Assembly (NCBI GenBank): GCA_942493035.1
Contig: OW818666.1
Span: 2,480,001-2,544,000, forward strand
Origin: WRGT01 sp942493035
GTDB taxonomy: Bacteria; Spirochaetota; UBA4802; UBA5550
Reading direction: 5' to 3'
DNA: 64,000 nt
Shown: positions 1 to 8,642 of the stretch, one piece after another
How the letters are laid out: each line of letters opens with the position of its first letter
Position numbering within the stretch: position 1 is the first letter of the stretch
Position numbers and translations under genes: made by a program
Notes under the pieces: model-generated
What the model was told of the DNA's origin: nothing
The model's input: only the letters and a program-made list of their open reading frames with translations
Databases searched by the model: none

Positions 1-1
1 A

Positions 2-25
2 AACGTGGATAAAGGTAAAAAATAG
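2..25 (+). CDS. 3' end of an upstream gene (partial), possibly a membrane-fusion protein
   Basis: Eight codons (NVDKGKK then TAG) run from the window edge and stop one base before the permease start. MacB/LolC-type permease genes are very often preceded by an HlyD-family periplasmic adaptor, so this may be its C-terminus. The tail is too short to identify; this is inference from context. Confidence 0.3.
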   Translation, partial: NVDKGKK

Positions 26-26
26 A

Positions 27-1259
27 ATGTGGTTCCTTGCACTTAAACACATCTTCTCACGCAAAAGCCAGACACTTCTTACATTTCTGGCAATAGTACT
101 GGGCTCGGGCGGTTATGTTGTTTTTTCAGGCATACAGCTCGGTTTTCAGGAGTATATGGTCAAACGCCTCATTGAAAGAAGCGGTCATATAAACATATCC
201 ACACGGGATGATTTTATAAATGCCGAAACTCTAAAGGATGTTTTCTATAAAGGGGAGAATGTAAGTTGGGTAAATACTCCATCTGGAAGACGGTCCTATG
301 ACAGCCTCACCAGCCCTGCGGAATGGTACAGAAAACTGAAGAATAATCCTGAGGTAATCGGATACGCTCCCCGCATTTCAAAAGATGCCATTGCAAGCCG
401 CGGAGGATTTGTACAGACAATAAGCTTTATCGGAATAGATCCGGCTCTCCAGACAGCTGTTACAACACTGGCCGAGGACGTTACATATGGAGATCTGAAC
501 TCTTTGAATAACGGTACCTCTCTCATCTTTGTTGGAGAGAGACTGCTGCAGATACTCGGTGTAAGAGTAAATGATACGATTAACATTTCAACATCTGACG
601 GAATTGTAACCCCGATGAAAATAATCGGGACATTCAATACCGGGGACAGAAGAAGTGACGAACGTGTAATTTACGGCTCACTTACAACAGTCCAGAAAGC
701 AACTTCATCACCGGGTGAAATTACAACAATCATTGTAAAGATAAAGGAATTCAGCCGAGCAGCGGAGATTGCAACAGAATGGAGTACAATGAGCAGAGAC
801 CGGGTTGAAAGCTGGGATCAGCTCAACCAGGATCACCTGAGTATGATGTCTACACAGGATGTTGTAAGACTTGTAACTACAAGCGCGTTCATAGTTATTG
901 TAGCATTTGGAATCTATAATATTCTCAATATGGTCGTTAATCATAAAAAGCGTGATATAGCAATACTCAGGTCTATCGGATTTGATGAGAAGGATACATC
1001 CTTTCTTTTTCTGATTCAGGGAGTACTTATAGGACTTGCCGGAGGACTGGCAGGACTGGCTATCGGTTTTGCAGGCTGCTTATATATTGAAACGATACAG
1101 ATCCCAATGGGGAGACAGCACATGATGATTTCATGGGATATAATGATCTACATCAAAGGATTCGTTCTTGTATTCGGAGCATCAATCATCGCAAGCTTTT
1201 TCCCCGCACGGGCAGCCGGAAGATTATCACCGATTGAAATTATCAGGGGAGCAGACTGA
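27..1259 (+). CDS. ABC transporter permease, FtsX/MacB-LolCE family
   Basis: This 410-residue inner-membrane protein has the MacB/LolCE layout. There is one N-terminal transmembrane segment (about residues 16-36), a large periplasmic MacB-PCD-like domain (about 40-275), and three C-terminal membrane segments (about 282-303, 335-360 and 375-400) forming the FtsX domain. The final stretch, with PARAAGRLSPIEIIRG, is the usual FtsX-family C-terminus next to the ATPase-coupling region. It is followed after 2 nt by its ATPase and then by a TolC-like channel, so the three probably form one trans-envelope exporter. Export (MacB-like) is favoured over lipoprotein sorting because a TolC-family gene is in the operon; the substrate is unknown. 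Confidence 0.9.
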   Translation: MWFLALKHIFSRKSQTLLTFLAIVLGSGGYVVFSGIQLGFQEYMVKRLIERSGHINISTRDDFINAETLKDVFYKGENVSWVNTPSGRRSYDSLTSPAEWYRKLKNNPEVIGYAPRISKDAIASRGGFVQTISFIGIDPALQTAVTTLAEDVTYGDLNSLNNGTSLIFVGERLLQILGVRVNDTINISTSDGIVTPMKIIGTFNTGDRRSDERVIYGSLTTVQKATSSPGEITTIIVKIKEFSRAAEIATEWSTMSRDRVESWDQLNQDHLSMMSTQDVVRLVTTSAFIVIVAFGIYNILNMVVNHKKRDIAILRSIGFDEKDTSFLFLIQGVLIGLAGGLAGLAIGFAGCLYIETIQIPMGRQHMMISWDIMIYIKGFVLVFGASIIASFFPARAAGRLSPIEIIRGAD

Positions 1260-1261
1260 TC

Positions 1262-1954
1262 ATGTACGCGATAGAATGTAAAGATATAGTAAAGTCATTC
1301 GGAGAACCGCCCCTTGTTGTACTTAAGTCTATTTCACTCTCCATTGAAAAGGGTGATTTTGTCGGGATAACCGGGCGCTCCGGATCGGGAAAGTCCACGC
1401 TTCTGTATGTTACAAGCGGACTCGATGAACTTACATCGGGAGAGGTTCTCCTTTCGGGAAAAAACATCCATGAGTTTGAGAGTAAAGAACTCCACCTGTT
1501 CAGAAACAGGAAGATGGGATTCGTATTTCAGTTCCATTATCTCCTCCCTGAACTTACAGCTCTTGAAAATATTCTCATTCCCGCAAGAAAGTTCAAAGAA
1601 GAAAAAAAACGGACCTCATACGCTCTGGAGCTAATGGAGGAGTTTGACGTTATACACTGTAAAGATAAAATCCCGTCAAAAATGTCGGGCGGAGAGATGC
1701 AGAGAACTGCAATAGCACGGTCACTGATAATGGACCCGGAACTTCTCTTTGCCGATGAACCGACCGGTAACCTCGACTCGGAAAACGGAACTAAGGTTAT
1801 GGACATTCTTAAAGAGGTGAACCGCCGGATAGGGACAACAATTCTTATGGTAACACACGAACCGGATTTTGCCGCAATGGCAAAACGGCAGATACATCTT
1901 ACAGATGGAAGAATAGATAAAGACTCATCGCTTACCAGGAGTAAAAAAAAATGA
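1262..1954 (+). CDS. ABC transporter ATP-binding protein, LolD/MacB type
   Basis: This 230-residue cytoplasmic ATPase powers the FtsX-type permease upstream. Visible motifs are Walker A GRSGSGKST (38-46), the Q-loop glutamine near residue 90, the ABC signature SGGEM (142-146), Walker B LLFADEP (161-167) and an H-loop in VTHEPDF. The EPTGNLDS sequence after Walker B is typical of the MacB/LolD/FtsE clade. Its stop codon overlaps the start of the TolC-like gene (ATGA), which indicates translational coupling. Confidence 0.94.
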   Translation: MYAIECKDIVKSFGEPPLVVLKSISLSIEKGDFVGITGRSGSGKSTLLYVTSGLDELTSGEVLLSGKNIHEFESKELHLFRNRKMGFVFQFHYLLPELTALENILIPARKFKEEKKRTSYALELMEEFDVIHCKDKIPSKMSGGEMQRTAIARSLIMDPELLFADEPTGNLDSENGTKVMDILKEVNRRIGTTILMVTHEPDFAAMAKRQIHLTDGRIDKDSSLTRSKKK

Positions 1955-3387
1955 AGAGATCAATATACAGAACCTTTACAGCAGCGCTGATGCTGATGCT
2001 TTTTACAGCAGTGAACAGCATCGCAGGAGAGGATACTAAGTCCGCTGATAAAATATCATATAAACAGTTTATTGAGAGTGTAAAACAGCAGTTGCCGGAG
2101 CTGAAGAAGAACCGGATACAGGTTGAAAAAGCAAAGAATACACTGTACGGCGCAGGTAGCTCCCGTGACATATATCTTTCCGGCGAATCAGGATACGGAA
2201 AGAGCGATATTCTCTCCAACGGAACTTCAACAGAAAAAAAAGATTACTCCTCTAAAGTCGCATTAACAAAAAGAATCGCGCAGACCGGAACAGAGATCTC
2301 TGCCGGTGCAGCATACAGCAGAACTGAATATGACACCGCAGGAGCATCGGCATATTCCACACCGTCGGTTTATGTCAAATTCAGCCAGTCCCTGCTTCAA
2401 AATGCCTTCGGTACCATTGACCGTTACGCCGTAAACAACGCAAAGATGCTCTATGAAATAGAGAAGCTGAGAGAGACTGAATCAAATAAATCTGACATCA
2501 ACTATTATAGAAAACTCTACTTTACATGGATCGGGTACAGAGAAGAACTTAAAATGATCAACAGCTCCATCAATACAGCAATGAAACTCGCCGACAGTAT
2601 TAAGAACCGGTACAAATCGGGAATGGTTAACAGTGCCGATCTCTACAGTTCGGCAGCAGTTGTTCTGAAATATCAGATTGCATATGAAGAGCTAAAAACA
2701 GAAATGAATGCAATGGAGACAGAGCTGAACATTTTCCTGAGTGAAATAAATGAGGAGAGCCGTGTTCCGGACGATGGGGAATTCTTCTCTTATTATGAGA
2801 CCTCGCTGAAGTCGGAGTACACCCCTGTAAATTTTGACACTACATCAAATGCCGGAATATTCAGGCTGACAAAAAACAATCTTAAATACACCGCAGATGT
2901 TTCTGAAAACAGACTCCTTCCGCAGTTTGATATTCTGGGAGAATACAGCAGAAAATCGGAGGATGAGACTTTTACCAAATCTGCCGGAAAAATGAATTCA
3001 TCGGATTACTATTTTGGATTTGCATTTTCCTACCCTCTTCAGAATACAGAGAACAAGAGCAGCCTTGAGGATACAAAACTGGCAATCGAAGAGATCAACA
3101 GCGAATACTCCATATCGCACAACTCATACAAAAAAAGCCTTGAATCGATTGAGAGCAGATACAGAAATTCACAGCGTCTGGTAAATCTGCGCGAGAAGAG
3201 AATTGATACACTTGAAAGTAAATACAGGTTTGAGCTTCAAAAATATCAGCAGGCACAGCTCGACCTGGAGACTCTCATTAACACATCCATCGAAATAACA
3301 AATGAAAAGATATCTCTGGTACGTCTGAAAAAACAGATGATTGAAAATTATATTGATTATTCCGATCTGACTGAGCGGGTTGAATAA
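1951..3387 (+). CDS. TolC-family outer-membrane efflux channel
   Basis: This 478-residue protein starts with a signal peptide (hydrophobic core ALMLMLFTAVNSIAG) and is rich in long amphipathic helices with heptad-like patterning, as expected of a TolC/OEP subunit that trimerises into an outer-membrane beta-barrel with a periplasmic helical tunnel. The two-fold internal layout of the family is present: strands at about 125-150 and 325-350, and helical hairpins in between and after. Its ATG overlaps the stop of the ATPase gene, so it is the last gene of a three-gene export operon. Family assignment rests on overall pattern, not on a catalytic motif. Confidence 0.82.
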   Translation: MKRSIYRTFTAALMLMLFTAVNSIAGEDTKSADKISYKQFIESVKQQLPELKKNRIQVEKAKNTLYGAGSSRDIYLSGESGYGKSDILSNGTSTEKKDYSSKVALTKRIAQTGTEISAGAAYSRTEYDTAGASAYSTPSVYVKFSQSLLQNAFGTIDRYAVNNAKMLYEIEKLRETESNKSDINYYRKLYFTWIGYREELKMINSSINTAMKLADSIKNRYKSGMVNSADLYSSAAVVLKYQIAYEELKTEMNAMETELNIFLSEINEESRVPDDGEFFSYYETSLKSEYTPVNFDTTSNAGIFRLTKNNLKYTADVSENRLLPQFDILGEYSRKSEDETFTKSAGKMNSSDYYFGFAFSYPLQNTENKSSLEDTKLAIEEINSEYSISHNSYKKSLESIESRYRNSQRLVNLREKRIDTLESKYRFELQKYQQAQLDLETLINTSIEITNEKISLVRLKKQMIENYIDYSDLTERVE

Positions 3388-3844
3388 AGCTTAAACCGGT
3401 CACTGGTATTCACAAATTTCATAAATTAAGTTTGAATTAATAAATTTTAATTCGTCTTAATATTTATTAATTGGTAATACAACTATATAGTAAACTACAC
3501 ACTTCAACGATAAACTACTATAAATATTTCACATAAAGTTCATTTAAACAACACAAATAAAATTTTATTTCCGTAAAACTCTCTGTTGTGCGGATAAAAT
3601 ATAAAACTAACTCTAACTAACTAAAAAATATTTTTCTTATCTAACAACTATGTTGACATATTTCACACATAAAATTATCTCAGTTCAGTATTATTAATGC
3701 ACTCATTTATGCTCCGGAAAGGGACATAAAAAGTGACTTTTTAGACAACTTTTTAACTTAATAATTGACTTTTTTCTGATTCTATATAGTACAGAATCAT
3801 TAATATAAGAAATAATATTAATAAATTTCAGGAGTAAAAAGAAG
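3388..3844. other. AT-rich intergenic gap with putative promoter of the SpeD-like/SET unit
   Basis: This 457-base gap is very AT-rich and has no convincing open reading frame. It contains a small inverted repeat near 3432-3452. Near its right end is a TTGACT hexamer (3765-3770) and, 14 nt downstream, TATAGT (3785-3790); the latter lies inside a 7-bp inverted repeat (3777-3783 and 3793-3799) that could be an operator. The spacing is shorter than the sigma-70 optimum, so the promoter call is weak. AGGAG (3830-3834) serves the downstream gene. Confidence 0.35.
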
Positions 3845-4255
3845 ATGAGTAAAACTGCCGATGGCCTGGTAGCCCGGGATGCGTACAAAAGAACAGAGAT
3901 TAATGGCGGGAAATACTATGGTAAACACCTTATGGTAACAGCCATAGCCTGTAATGATAATCTGCTCGATTTAAATGCCGTGTCCCGGTTTATAACAGAA
4001 ATGGTTCCGCGAATTGATATGGTTCCCTACGGGGATCTGGTTATAGCCAGGTTCGGCGAAGGCATAGAGGAAGGAATATCCGCGGTGCAGCTGATTGTCA
4101 CCAGCGCGATTACAATTCATACAAATGATATGATGCGTGATCTGTATCTTGATGTTTTCAGCTGTAAGTGGTTCGAAGAAGAGACTGTAATCAGTATGAT
4201 TAAAGAATTCTTTGCGCCTGAAGAGATTAAAGAAACCACAATTTTAAGGAGATAA
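3845..4255 (+). CDS. S-adenosylmethionine decarboxylase-like (SpeD-fold) protein with altered active site
   Basis: This 136-residue protein has the bacterial class 1b AdoMetDC fold signature: GKHLMV near residue 26, the segment ending SAITIHT (87-93), and DVFSC (103-107). SpeD normally makes a pyruvoyl group by self-cleavage between Glu and Ser of an ESH motif and decarboxylates SAM for spermidine synthesis. Here Ser87, His92 and Cys107 keep the family's spacing, with Ser to Cys 20 residues apart as I recall for Ser63 and Cys83 of Thermotoga SpeD. However, the flanking Glu and His are Thr86 and Ala88, and the substrate-side WPE segment is replaced by TND. It may be a neofunctionalised pyruvoyl enzyme, a SAM-binding paralogue, or inactive. 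It is followed 5 nt later by a SET-domain gene, and no spermidine synthase is nearby. Confidence 0.72.
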   Translation: MSKTADGLVARDAYKRTEINGGKYYGKHLMVTAIACNDNLLDLNAVSRFITEMVPRIDMVPYGDLVIARFGEGIEEGISAVQLIVTSAITIHTNDMMRDLYLDVFSCKWFEEETVISMIKEFFAPEEIKETTILRR

Positions 4256-4260
4256 CGCTG

Positions 4261-4755
4261 ATGATCGAAGATCATGTCCCGGACCGGTTTTATCCGGATT
4301 TTTATCCCCGTTTTACAAATGAACCGACAAAAGATCAGTTCAGAATTATTAAAACTGATGAAGTCGGCGAGGGGATCGTTTCTCTATCGCCTTTTACAGC
4401 AGGCGAAATAGTTTTCAAATTTGCAGGGGTTCTTTTAAGTGAAATAACCCTTTTTACACTTCAGATGCAGCCGGGTTATCACCTTCATGATCCGTTTTTC
4501 ATGGGGAAGGTGCTTCACAGCTGTGATCCGAACATGCATTGTGATATGGCTACTCAGACTTTTACTGCCATAAAAGATATTAAACCGGGCGACTTTCTCA
4601 CTATGGATTACGAAACAACGGAGGACGAACTCTACCGTTCATTCGAATGCCAGTGCGGCGCTCCTAACTGCAAAAAACTGATAAAGGGGAAAATTTTCCG
4701 CTTACAGCATATTCAGGGTATTTCTGAGATTCAATATGCTGTTGCGGATACCTGA
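4261..4755 (+). CDS. SET-domain protein (putative protein-lysine methyltransferase)
   Basis: This 164-residue cytoplasmic protein is a compact SET domain. Visible are the G-x-G start of the fold (GEGIVS, 36-41), the knot motif HSCDPN (86-91), the catalytic-tyrosine segment MDYE (115-118), and a Cys-rich post-SET tail with C130, C132 and C137. SET enzymes transfer a methyl group from SAM to protein lysines; they are uncommon in bacteria and their bacterial targets are mostly unknown. It is cotranscribed with the SpeD-like gene, another SAM-fold protein, and followed by a strong terminator. Substrate is unknown. Confidence 0.88.
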   Translation: MIEDHVPDRFYPDFYPRFTNEPTKDQFRIIKTDEVGEGIVSLSPFTAGEIVFKFAGVLLSEITLFTLQMQPGYHLHDPFFMGKVLHSCDPNMHCDMATQTFTAIKDIKPGDFLTMDYETTEDELYRSFECQCGAPNCKKLIKGKIFRLQHIQGISEIQYAVADT

Positions 4756-4784
4756 TCAAAGACTATAATACAATTCACTAATAT

Positions 4785-4817
4785 AAAAAACGCGGTGATT
4801 ATTCACCGCGTTTTTTT
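4785..4817 (+). terminator. Rho-independent terminator (usable in both directions)
   Basis: A perfect 8-bp stem, CGCGGTGA (4791-4798) with TCACCGCG (4803-4810), has a 4-nt loop. It is preceded by six A residues and followed by seven T residues. It closes the SpeD-like/SET operon. Confidence 0.93.
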
Positions 4818-4892
4818 ATTAATTTCCATTTCATAAAACAAAGCCAATACTTTATTGACTTCGTATTTTTTTAACATTACTAATAATAACAG

Positions 4893-5092
4893 TGAGTACT
4901 TATAATCTGAAGGGCAGACCCAAAAACTCCGTTTCCGGGTCCGCAGGGTGCCCTGCGGGGCTTCAAAAGGGGCTACCGCCCCTTTAACCCTGTAAAATTG
5001 AGTTATTGGAACTGCCCTGATGATAAAACGGCTCTCTGTCGCGCCCAAGTTGCGGAAGAGATAGAATGCTGCTGGTTTATGAGTACTTAGAC
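4893..5092. repeat. Family-A palindromic repeat, copy A1, split by a family-B element
   Basis: The left part (4893-4910, GAGTACTTATAA...) and right part (5019-5092, ending GGTTTATGAGTACTTAG) together match the other family-A copies such as the one at 20512. A 108-bp family-B element sits between them. The GC-rich centre (CTGTCGCGCC / GTTGCGGAAGAG) is degraded compared with other copies. Confidence 0.7.
4911..5018 (-). repeat. Family-B MITE-like element, copy B1, nested in A1
   Basis: This 108-bp element is the reverse complement of the one at 37312-37420. It has imperfect terminal inverted repeats, AGGGCAGTTCCAA at one end and AGGGCAGACCCAAAAACTC at the other, and GC-rich internal hairpins (for example GCAGGGTGCCCTGC). 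The bases GA lie immediately before and after it (4909-4910, 5019-5020), a possible 2-bp target duplication. An 81-codon open frame inside is not credible as a gene. Confidence 0.75.
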
Positions 5093-5124
5093 AAAAAAAG
5101 TATTTTAATACTTAATCCGGCGCT

Positions 5125-6480
5125 GTGGAAAAATACATGATAAGACGACTAATAAAAAAAATAAACTTAATAGGGATTGCCGGCAACACTGATAAAGAAG
5201 AGATAAATTATATCAATTTTACCAATGTTCTTATTATTATAAATGGTCTGGCAATATGGTTTTATATCCCATATATGTTTTTTTATTTCCCGGATTCTAA
5301 AATATTTGTTATCACTGTAACTCTTCAGTTTATATTTTATACTTTTGCACTTATGTGTAATTATTTCCGATGGCATTTTCTCTCCAGAAATATTCTCTCT
5401 TTTACTGCATTAATTTTCACCACAGTAGAAGCTGTGATTACCAATTTTTACTGCGACATACACTTCTTTCTTCTTATTGGTGTAATATTCGCTTTTTTTG
5501 TATTCCCGGAGAGGGAGAGAAAATACAGTTACTTTATGGCGTTCTGTTTTGCGGTTTCTTACTTAGCAATAGAATTTCACATTGCTTACAACGGCGATCA
5601 TCCGCTCCCTCCATATTATATAATGAACCTTAAACATGTCATACGCGCATGTCTTCTTATGCTTATCTTCTTTTTTGCGTATTATTCATACACTACAATC
5701 GATAAATTCCATTGTGAGATGAAGTCTGAAAGTATAAGAATTGAAGGTGAGATTGAGCTGGCCCGCAATATTCAGCAGCAGTTGATTCCGTCAAAAAATC
5801 CCGACAAAAATATCTACTCTTTTTATAAGCCGATGAACCGGGTTGGAGGGGATTTCTATGATTTTATTTCATTTACGGATTCTGATAAGATCGGAATATT
5901 TCTCAGCGATGTTTCAGGTCATGGTGTACCGGCTGCATTTATAACAACGATTATAAAGACAGCAATTTTTCAATCAGGAACAGCAAAGGAGGATCCGGCA
6001 AGTCTTCTTATGTTTTTAAATAATATACTGATTCACCATAGCGGAGGAAATTTCGTCACAGCTTTTTATGGAATTTTCAGCCCTTCCGATCGTAAACTAT
6101 TATTTTCAAACGGCGGTCACAATTCACCTTTTATAATAGATTCATCAGGAGTTCACGAGTTAAAAGGGAGCAAGAGTAAACCTCTCGCGATTCTAAATAA
6201 TGATCAGTTGATTGAAAAAAATCAGTCATATTCAAATTCAGAAGTCTTTCTGGAGAAAGACAGCAAGCTCCTTCTTTACACTGATGGTTTAATTGAAACA
6301 ACATCAAAAAAAGATCCTAATCTTTTATTCGAAAATGCCGGACTGTACAATATTCTAGCCGATTCACAAAAGCTTCTATGCAGAGATTTTATAACAAATA
6401 TTTACAATAAGCTGATTAAATTTAACGGAAGTGAAAACTTTGAAGATGATATCTGTATGATATGTATTGATATTGTCTGA
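5125..6480 (+). CDS. Membrane-bound SpoIIE/RsbU-type serine phosphatase
   Basis: The 451-residue protein has six or so hydrophobic segments in residues 30-195, then a short linker helix and a PP2C-like SpoIIE domain (about 205-450). Phosphatase motifs are visible: ARNIQQQLIP, GGDFYDF with metal-binding Asp, SDVSGHGVPAA, FSNGGHNSP and LLYTDGLIE. RsbU/SpoIIE enzymes dephosphorylate STAS-domain anti-anti-sigma proteins. A STAS protein is encoded far downstream (47055-47303) but there is no evidence of partnership. The start shown is GTG; an ATG four codons later is equally possible. The gene lies directly behind the nested A/B repeats. Confidence 0.88.
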   Translation: MEKYMIRRLIKKINLIGIAGNTDKEEINYINFTNVLIIINGLAIWFYIPYMFFYFPDSKIFVITVTLQFIFYTFALMCNYFRWHFLSRNILSFTALIFTTVEAVITNFYCDIHFFLLIGVIFAFFVFPERERKYSYFMAFCFAVSYLAIEFHIAYNGDHPLPPYYIMNLKHVIRACLLMLIFFFAYYSYTTIDKFHCEMKSESIRIEGEIELARNIQQQLIPSKNPDKNIYSFYKPMNRVGGDFYDFISFTDSDKIGIFLSDVSGHGVPAAFITTIIKTAIFQSGTAKEDPASLLMFLNNILIHHSGGNFVTAFYGIFSPSDRKLLFSNGGHNSPFIIDSSGVHELKGSKSKPLAILNNDQLIEKNQSYSNSEVFLEKDSKLLLYTDGLIETTSKKDPNLLFENAGLYNILADSQKLLCRDFITNIYNKLIKFNGSENFEDDICMICIDIV

Positions 6481-6510
6481 TTCGGGTATGATAATTATTC
6501 AATACCCGAA
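6481..6510. terminator. Hairpin between convergent genes
   Basis: A 9-bp perfect stem, TTCGGGTAT (6481-6489) with ATACCCGAA (6502-6510), starts right after the phosphatase stop codon. No long T-run follows, so it is only terminator-like. Confidence 0.5.
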
Positions 6511-6524
6511 ACAGACTCTGCGGA

Positions 6525-6580
6525 ACAGATTACCCGTTTTAAAACAATTACTCCGCAATAAGTATAAACGGGTAATCTGT
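6525..6580. repeat. 15-bp inverted repeat overlapping the 3' end of the glycosidase gene
   Basis: ACAGATTACCCGTTT (6525-6539) and its exact complement (6566-6580) flank the stop codon of the minus-strand glycosidase gene. One arm lies inside the coding sequence (the final TDYPF residues) and the other lies just past the stop. It may act as a transcript-end hairpin; no U-tract is present. Confidence 0.6.
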
Positions 6581-8041
6581 CACAGGAAGGCTGCTGAATG
6601 TTATATCACTACCAGATGAAGAATATGACCCCACCGCGGGTGCAGTGTCATCTTTAATATCGACAACCCTGTAGGAATGATCCCCTATCCCATCAATCTT
6701 CAAGGAGATATTACTTACAACTCTTACACTGTCATTGATGTTCTCCTCAAGCCAGTAGGCGATAACAGGGAGTCCGTTTTTCGTGTAGATATGTACGCGG
6801 ACTTTATATCCCCCTGATTCAAGAATAAGGCTCTTCTGAAATAAAATAGTATCATCAACAAGGTACTTTGCCAGATTTTTAATCCCATAATATGCGAGTC
6901 GTGGAGTAAAACTTCCATCAACATCACTCTGGTCGATAATTCCGGGAAATTTAATTGCTTCGATATAACTGCTGTCACCTGTTGAACCGGCAGGATAATC
7001 ACTTCTGCGTGGAGCACGAAGCCTGAAGCATGTTATCTCATTGATCCCAAGTGAATGCTCCACGAGAATCATCCTGGTCAAATATTTCATCTGTGAATTA
7101 TTTTCCGGTGTTGGAGATCCGGTATGGAATCCCTCTTCGGTATTTCTTATAGGGAAATCCTTCCTGAATGAATCGATAAATGTCCGCAGACTGGTCATCT
7201 CTTCTGAAAATGTGGTCGGTGCTTGTATTCCCGCTGTAGCTGAATCGATATCGACTGTGCTATCTACAATAAAATTAAACGGTCCTTCAGGATTTGACCT
7301 GTAAAGATGAACTCCGATTTCATCAATATAATCGAGTATCCCCTTATCGAAGCATGACTCGAGGAAAGAGCGGTAGCCGCTGAAATTTGTTACTCCCCCC
7401 ATTACTATGGTCGCATCGGGCTGAATCGATTTTATCTTTTGAGATGTTGCTTTAATCATTTCTGAAAAATTAACCGCATCAACGGTTGGTTTCCAGAATA
7501 CTCCGGTTGTACCAGTGCTGAAATCCGGCTCATTCCAGATCTCCCATCTGTCAACTTTATCCTTATATTTTGTAACACTCTTCTCTATATAACTGAGCCA
7601 GGCATCCCAATAGCCGGCAACAGAATTATCCGGATACGGGGAGGACCCGAGCGGATCATACAGATAGTGATCACCGAAGAGAGTCAACGTAAGTTTTATT
7701 CCTTTCCCTGTGAGGTAATTTATAAGCTCATCATGTCTGGTCCATACAAAATTATTTTTAGTATATAACTCTGCTGATGTCCAGAAAATTGTATAACGGA
7801 AAATGCTAATCTTCAGATCGTCCATATAATCAAACAACTCTTTTGCTTCATCTAAATCAGCGAAGCCCCAGGAGTTAACCTCCGATATCATGGAGAAGTG
7901 AACCTCCTGCATACCTAGTTTAAGACTGGTACCGGTGGTTGGCGGCTCCGTTGTTTTATCCTCTTTTTTATCTTTATCGTCGCCGCATCCTCCTATAAAA
8001 ATCAGCAGCAGCAGAAGTGATATTACAAATTTTAATTTCAT
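6548..8041 (-). CDS. Putative glycoside hydrolase lipoprotein (clan GH-A fold)
   Basis: The ATG at 8041 is chosen because GGAG lies a few bases upstream and it begins a clean lipoprotein signal peptide with lipobox IGGC (Cys19). The 497-residue product resembles GH39/GH5-like (alpha/beta)8 glycosidases. WEIWNEPDF contains the expected acid/base glutamate (E171 in NEP) after strand 4, and NTEEGF (300-305) offers a nucleophile glutamate. EIGVHLYR is also typical of the clan. It probably cleaves or senses a glycan at the cell surface; the substrate is unknown. An acidic, Lys/Asp-rich linker follows the lipid-anchored cysteine. Confidence 0.78.
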   Translation of the reverse strand: MKLKFVISLLLLLIFIGGCGDDKDKKEDKTTEPPTTGTSLKLGMQEVHFSMISEVNSWGFADLDEAKELFDYMDDLKISIFRYTIFWTSAELYTKNNFVWTRHDELINYLTGKGIKLTLTLFGDHYLYDPLGSSPYPDNSVAGYWDAWLSYIEKSVTKYKDKVDRWEIWNEPDFSTGTTGVFWKPTVDAVNFSEMIKATSQKIKSIQPDATIVMGGVTNFSGYRSFLESCFDKGILDYIDEIGVHLYRSNPEGPFNFIVDSTVDIDSATAGIQAPTTFSEEMTSLRTFIDSFRKDFPIRNTEEGFHTGSPTPENNSQMKYLTRMILVEHSLGINEITCFRLRAPRRSDYPAGSTGDSSYIEAIKFPGIIDQSDVDGSFTPRLAYYGIKNLAKYLVDDTILFQKSLILESGGYKVRVHIYTKNGLPVIAYWLEENINDSVRVVSNISLKIDGIGDHSYRVVDIKDDTAPAVGSYSSSGSDITFSSLPVTDYPFILIAE

Positions 8042-8300
8042 TTTTTCTCCAGATAGACCGCAAAGCATAAGATGCCGCAACAGTCCAATTTAATATATGC
8101 CTGATTTCTTGAATAATCAGTTTAATGAAGGAATTAATTGCATCAATAGTGTTCATTTTATATGAAATGTCAAGTATTATCTGGAGTGTTAATTTTCATT
8201 CACATTAATAAATGTCTATAAAGCTTCTTCAAGTTAAAACATCAAAGAAGATTATATAAAACCGGCTCATTCCGTAATGTTGGGATAATCAGAATTATTT
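8042..8300. other. Intergenic region upstream of the glycosidase gene
   Basis: No gene is recognised. Open frames here are short, AT-rich and lack ribosome binding sites. The region should contain the minus-strand glycosidase promoter, but I see no clear consensus pair. Confidence 0.4.
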
Positions 8301-8534
8301 CGGCCCCCGTCCCCCGGAGGGGGTGCGTATCTATAAAACTAGAAATGAATTTATAATTTAAAGTGTTAAACACCTTCGTATATAACACGCTTCTGAAAGA
8401 TTTTCGAAACAATATATCTGAACCAGATGAAAAGATATTATAAATAATATCCAAGCTATTGAAGAAATGATAAAAATTAAATTATAAGAGAATGGAACTT
8501 TATACAGGTGCCCCCTCTGGGGGATAGGGGGCTG
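8301..8534. repeat. 234-bp element with G/C-rich terminal inverted repeats
   Basis: The two ends, 8301-8327 (CGGCCCCCGTCCCCCGGAGG...) and 8508-8534 (...CTGGGGGATAGGGGGCTG), are imperfect inverted copies of each other of about 26 bp. They stand out in an otherwise very AT-rich region. The interior has no convincing gene. It looks like a non-autonomous mobile element or the remnant of one. Confidence 0.55.
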
Positions 8535-8642
8535 TAAACTTCATGAATTTCTTCACTTCAAAAAACCGGGATGAGTCATTTTTTAGTAAATGCTTTTATA
8601 CCCTCGCTGAAGAATGCGGAATATAAATCATCTTTTTATAAT

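Noticed and set aside
1243..1806. Antisense frames opposite the ABC ATPase
   Set aside because: They are shadows of the conserved sense gene and have no independent support.
4803..5048. 81-codon minus-strand frame
   Set aside because: It runs through the nested A and B repeats and a terminator, with no ribosome site or family likeness.
8242..8454. 70-codon minus-strand frame
   Set aside because: It overlaps the inverted end of the repeat element and is AT-rich low-complexity sequence without a Shine-Dalgarno.
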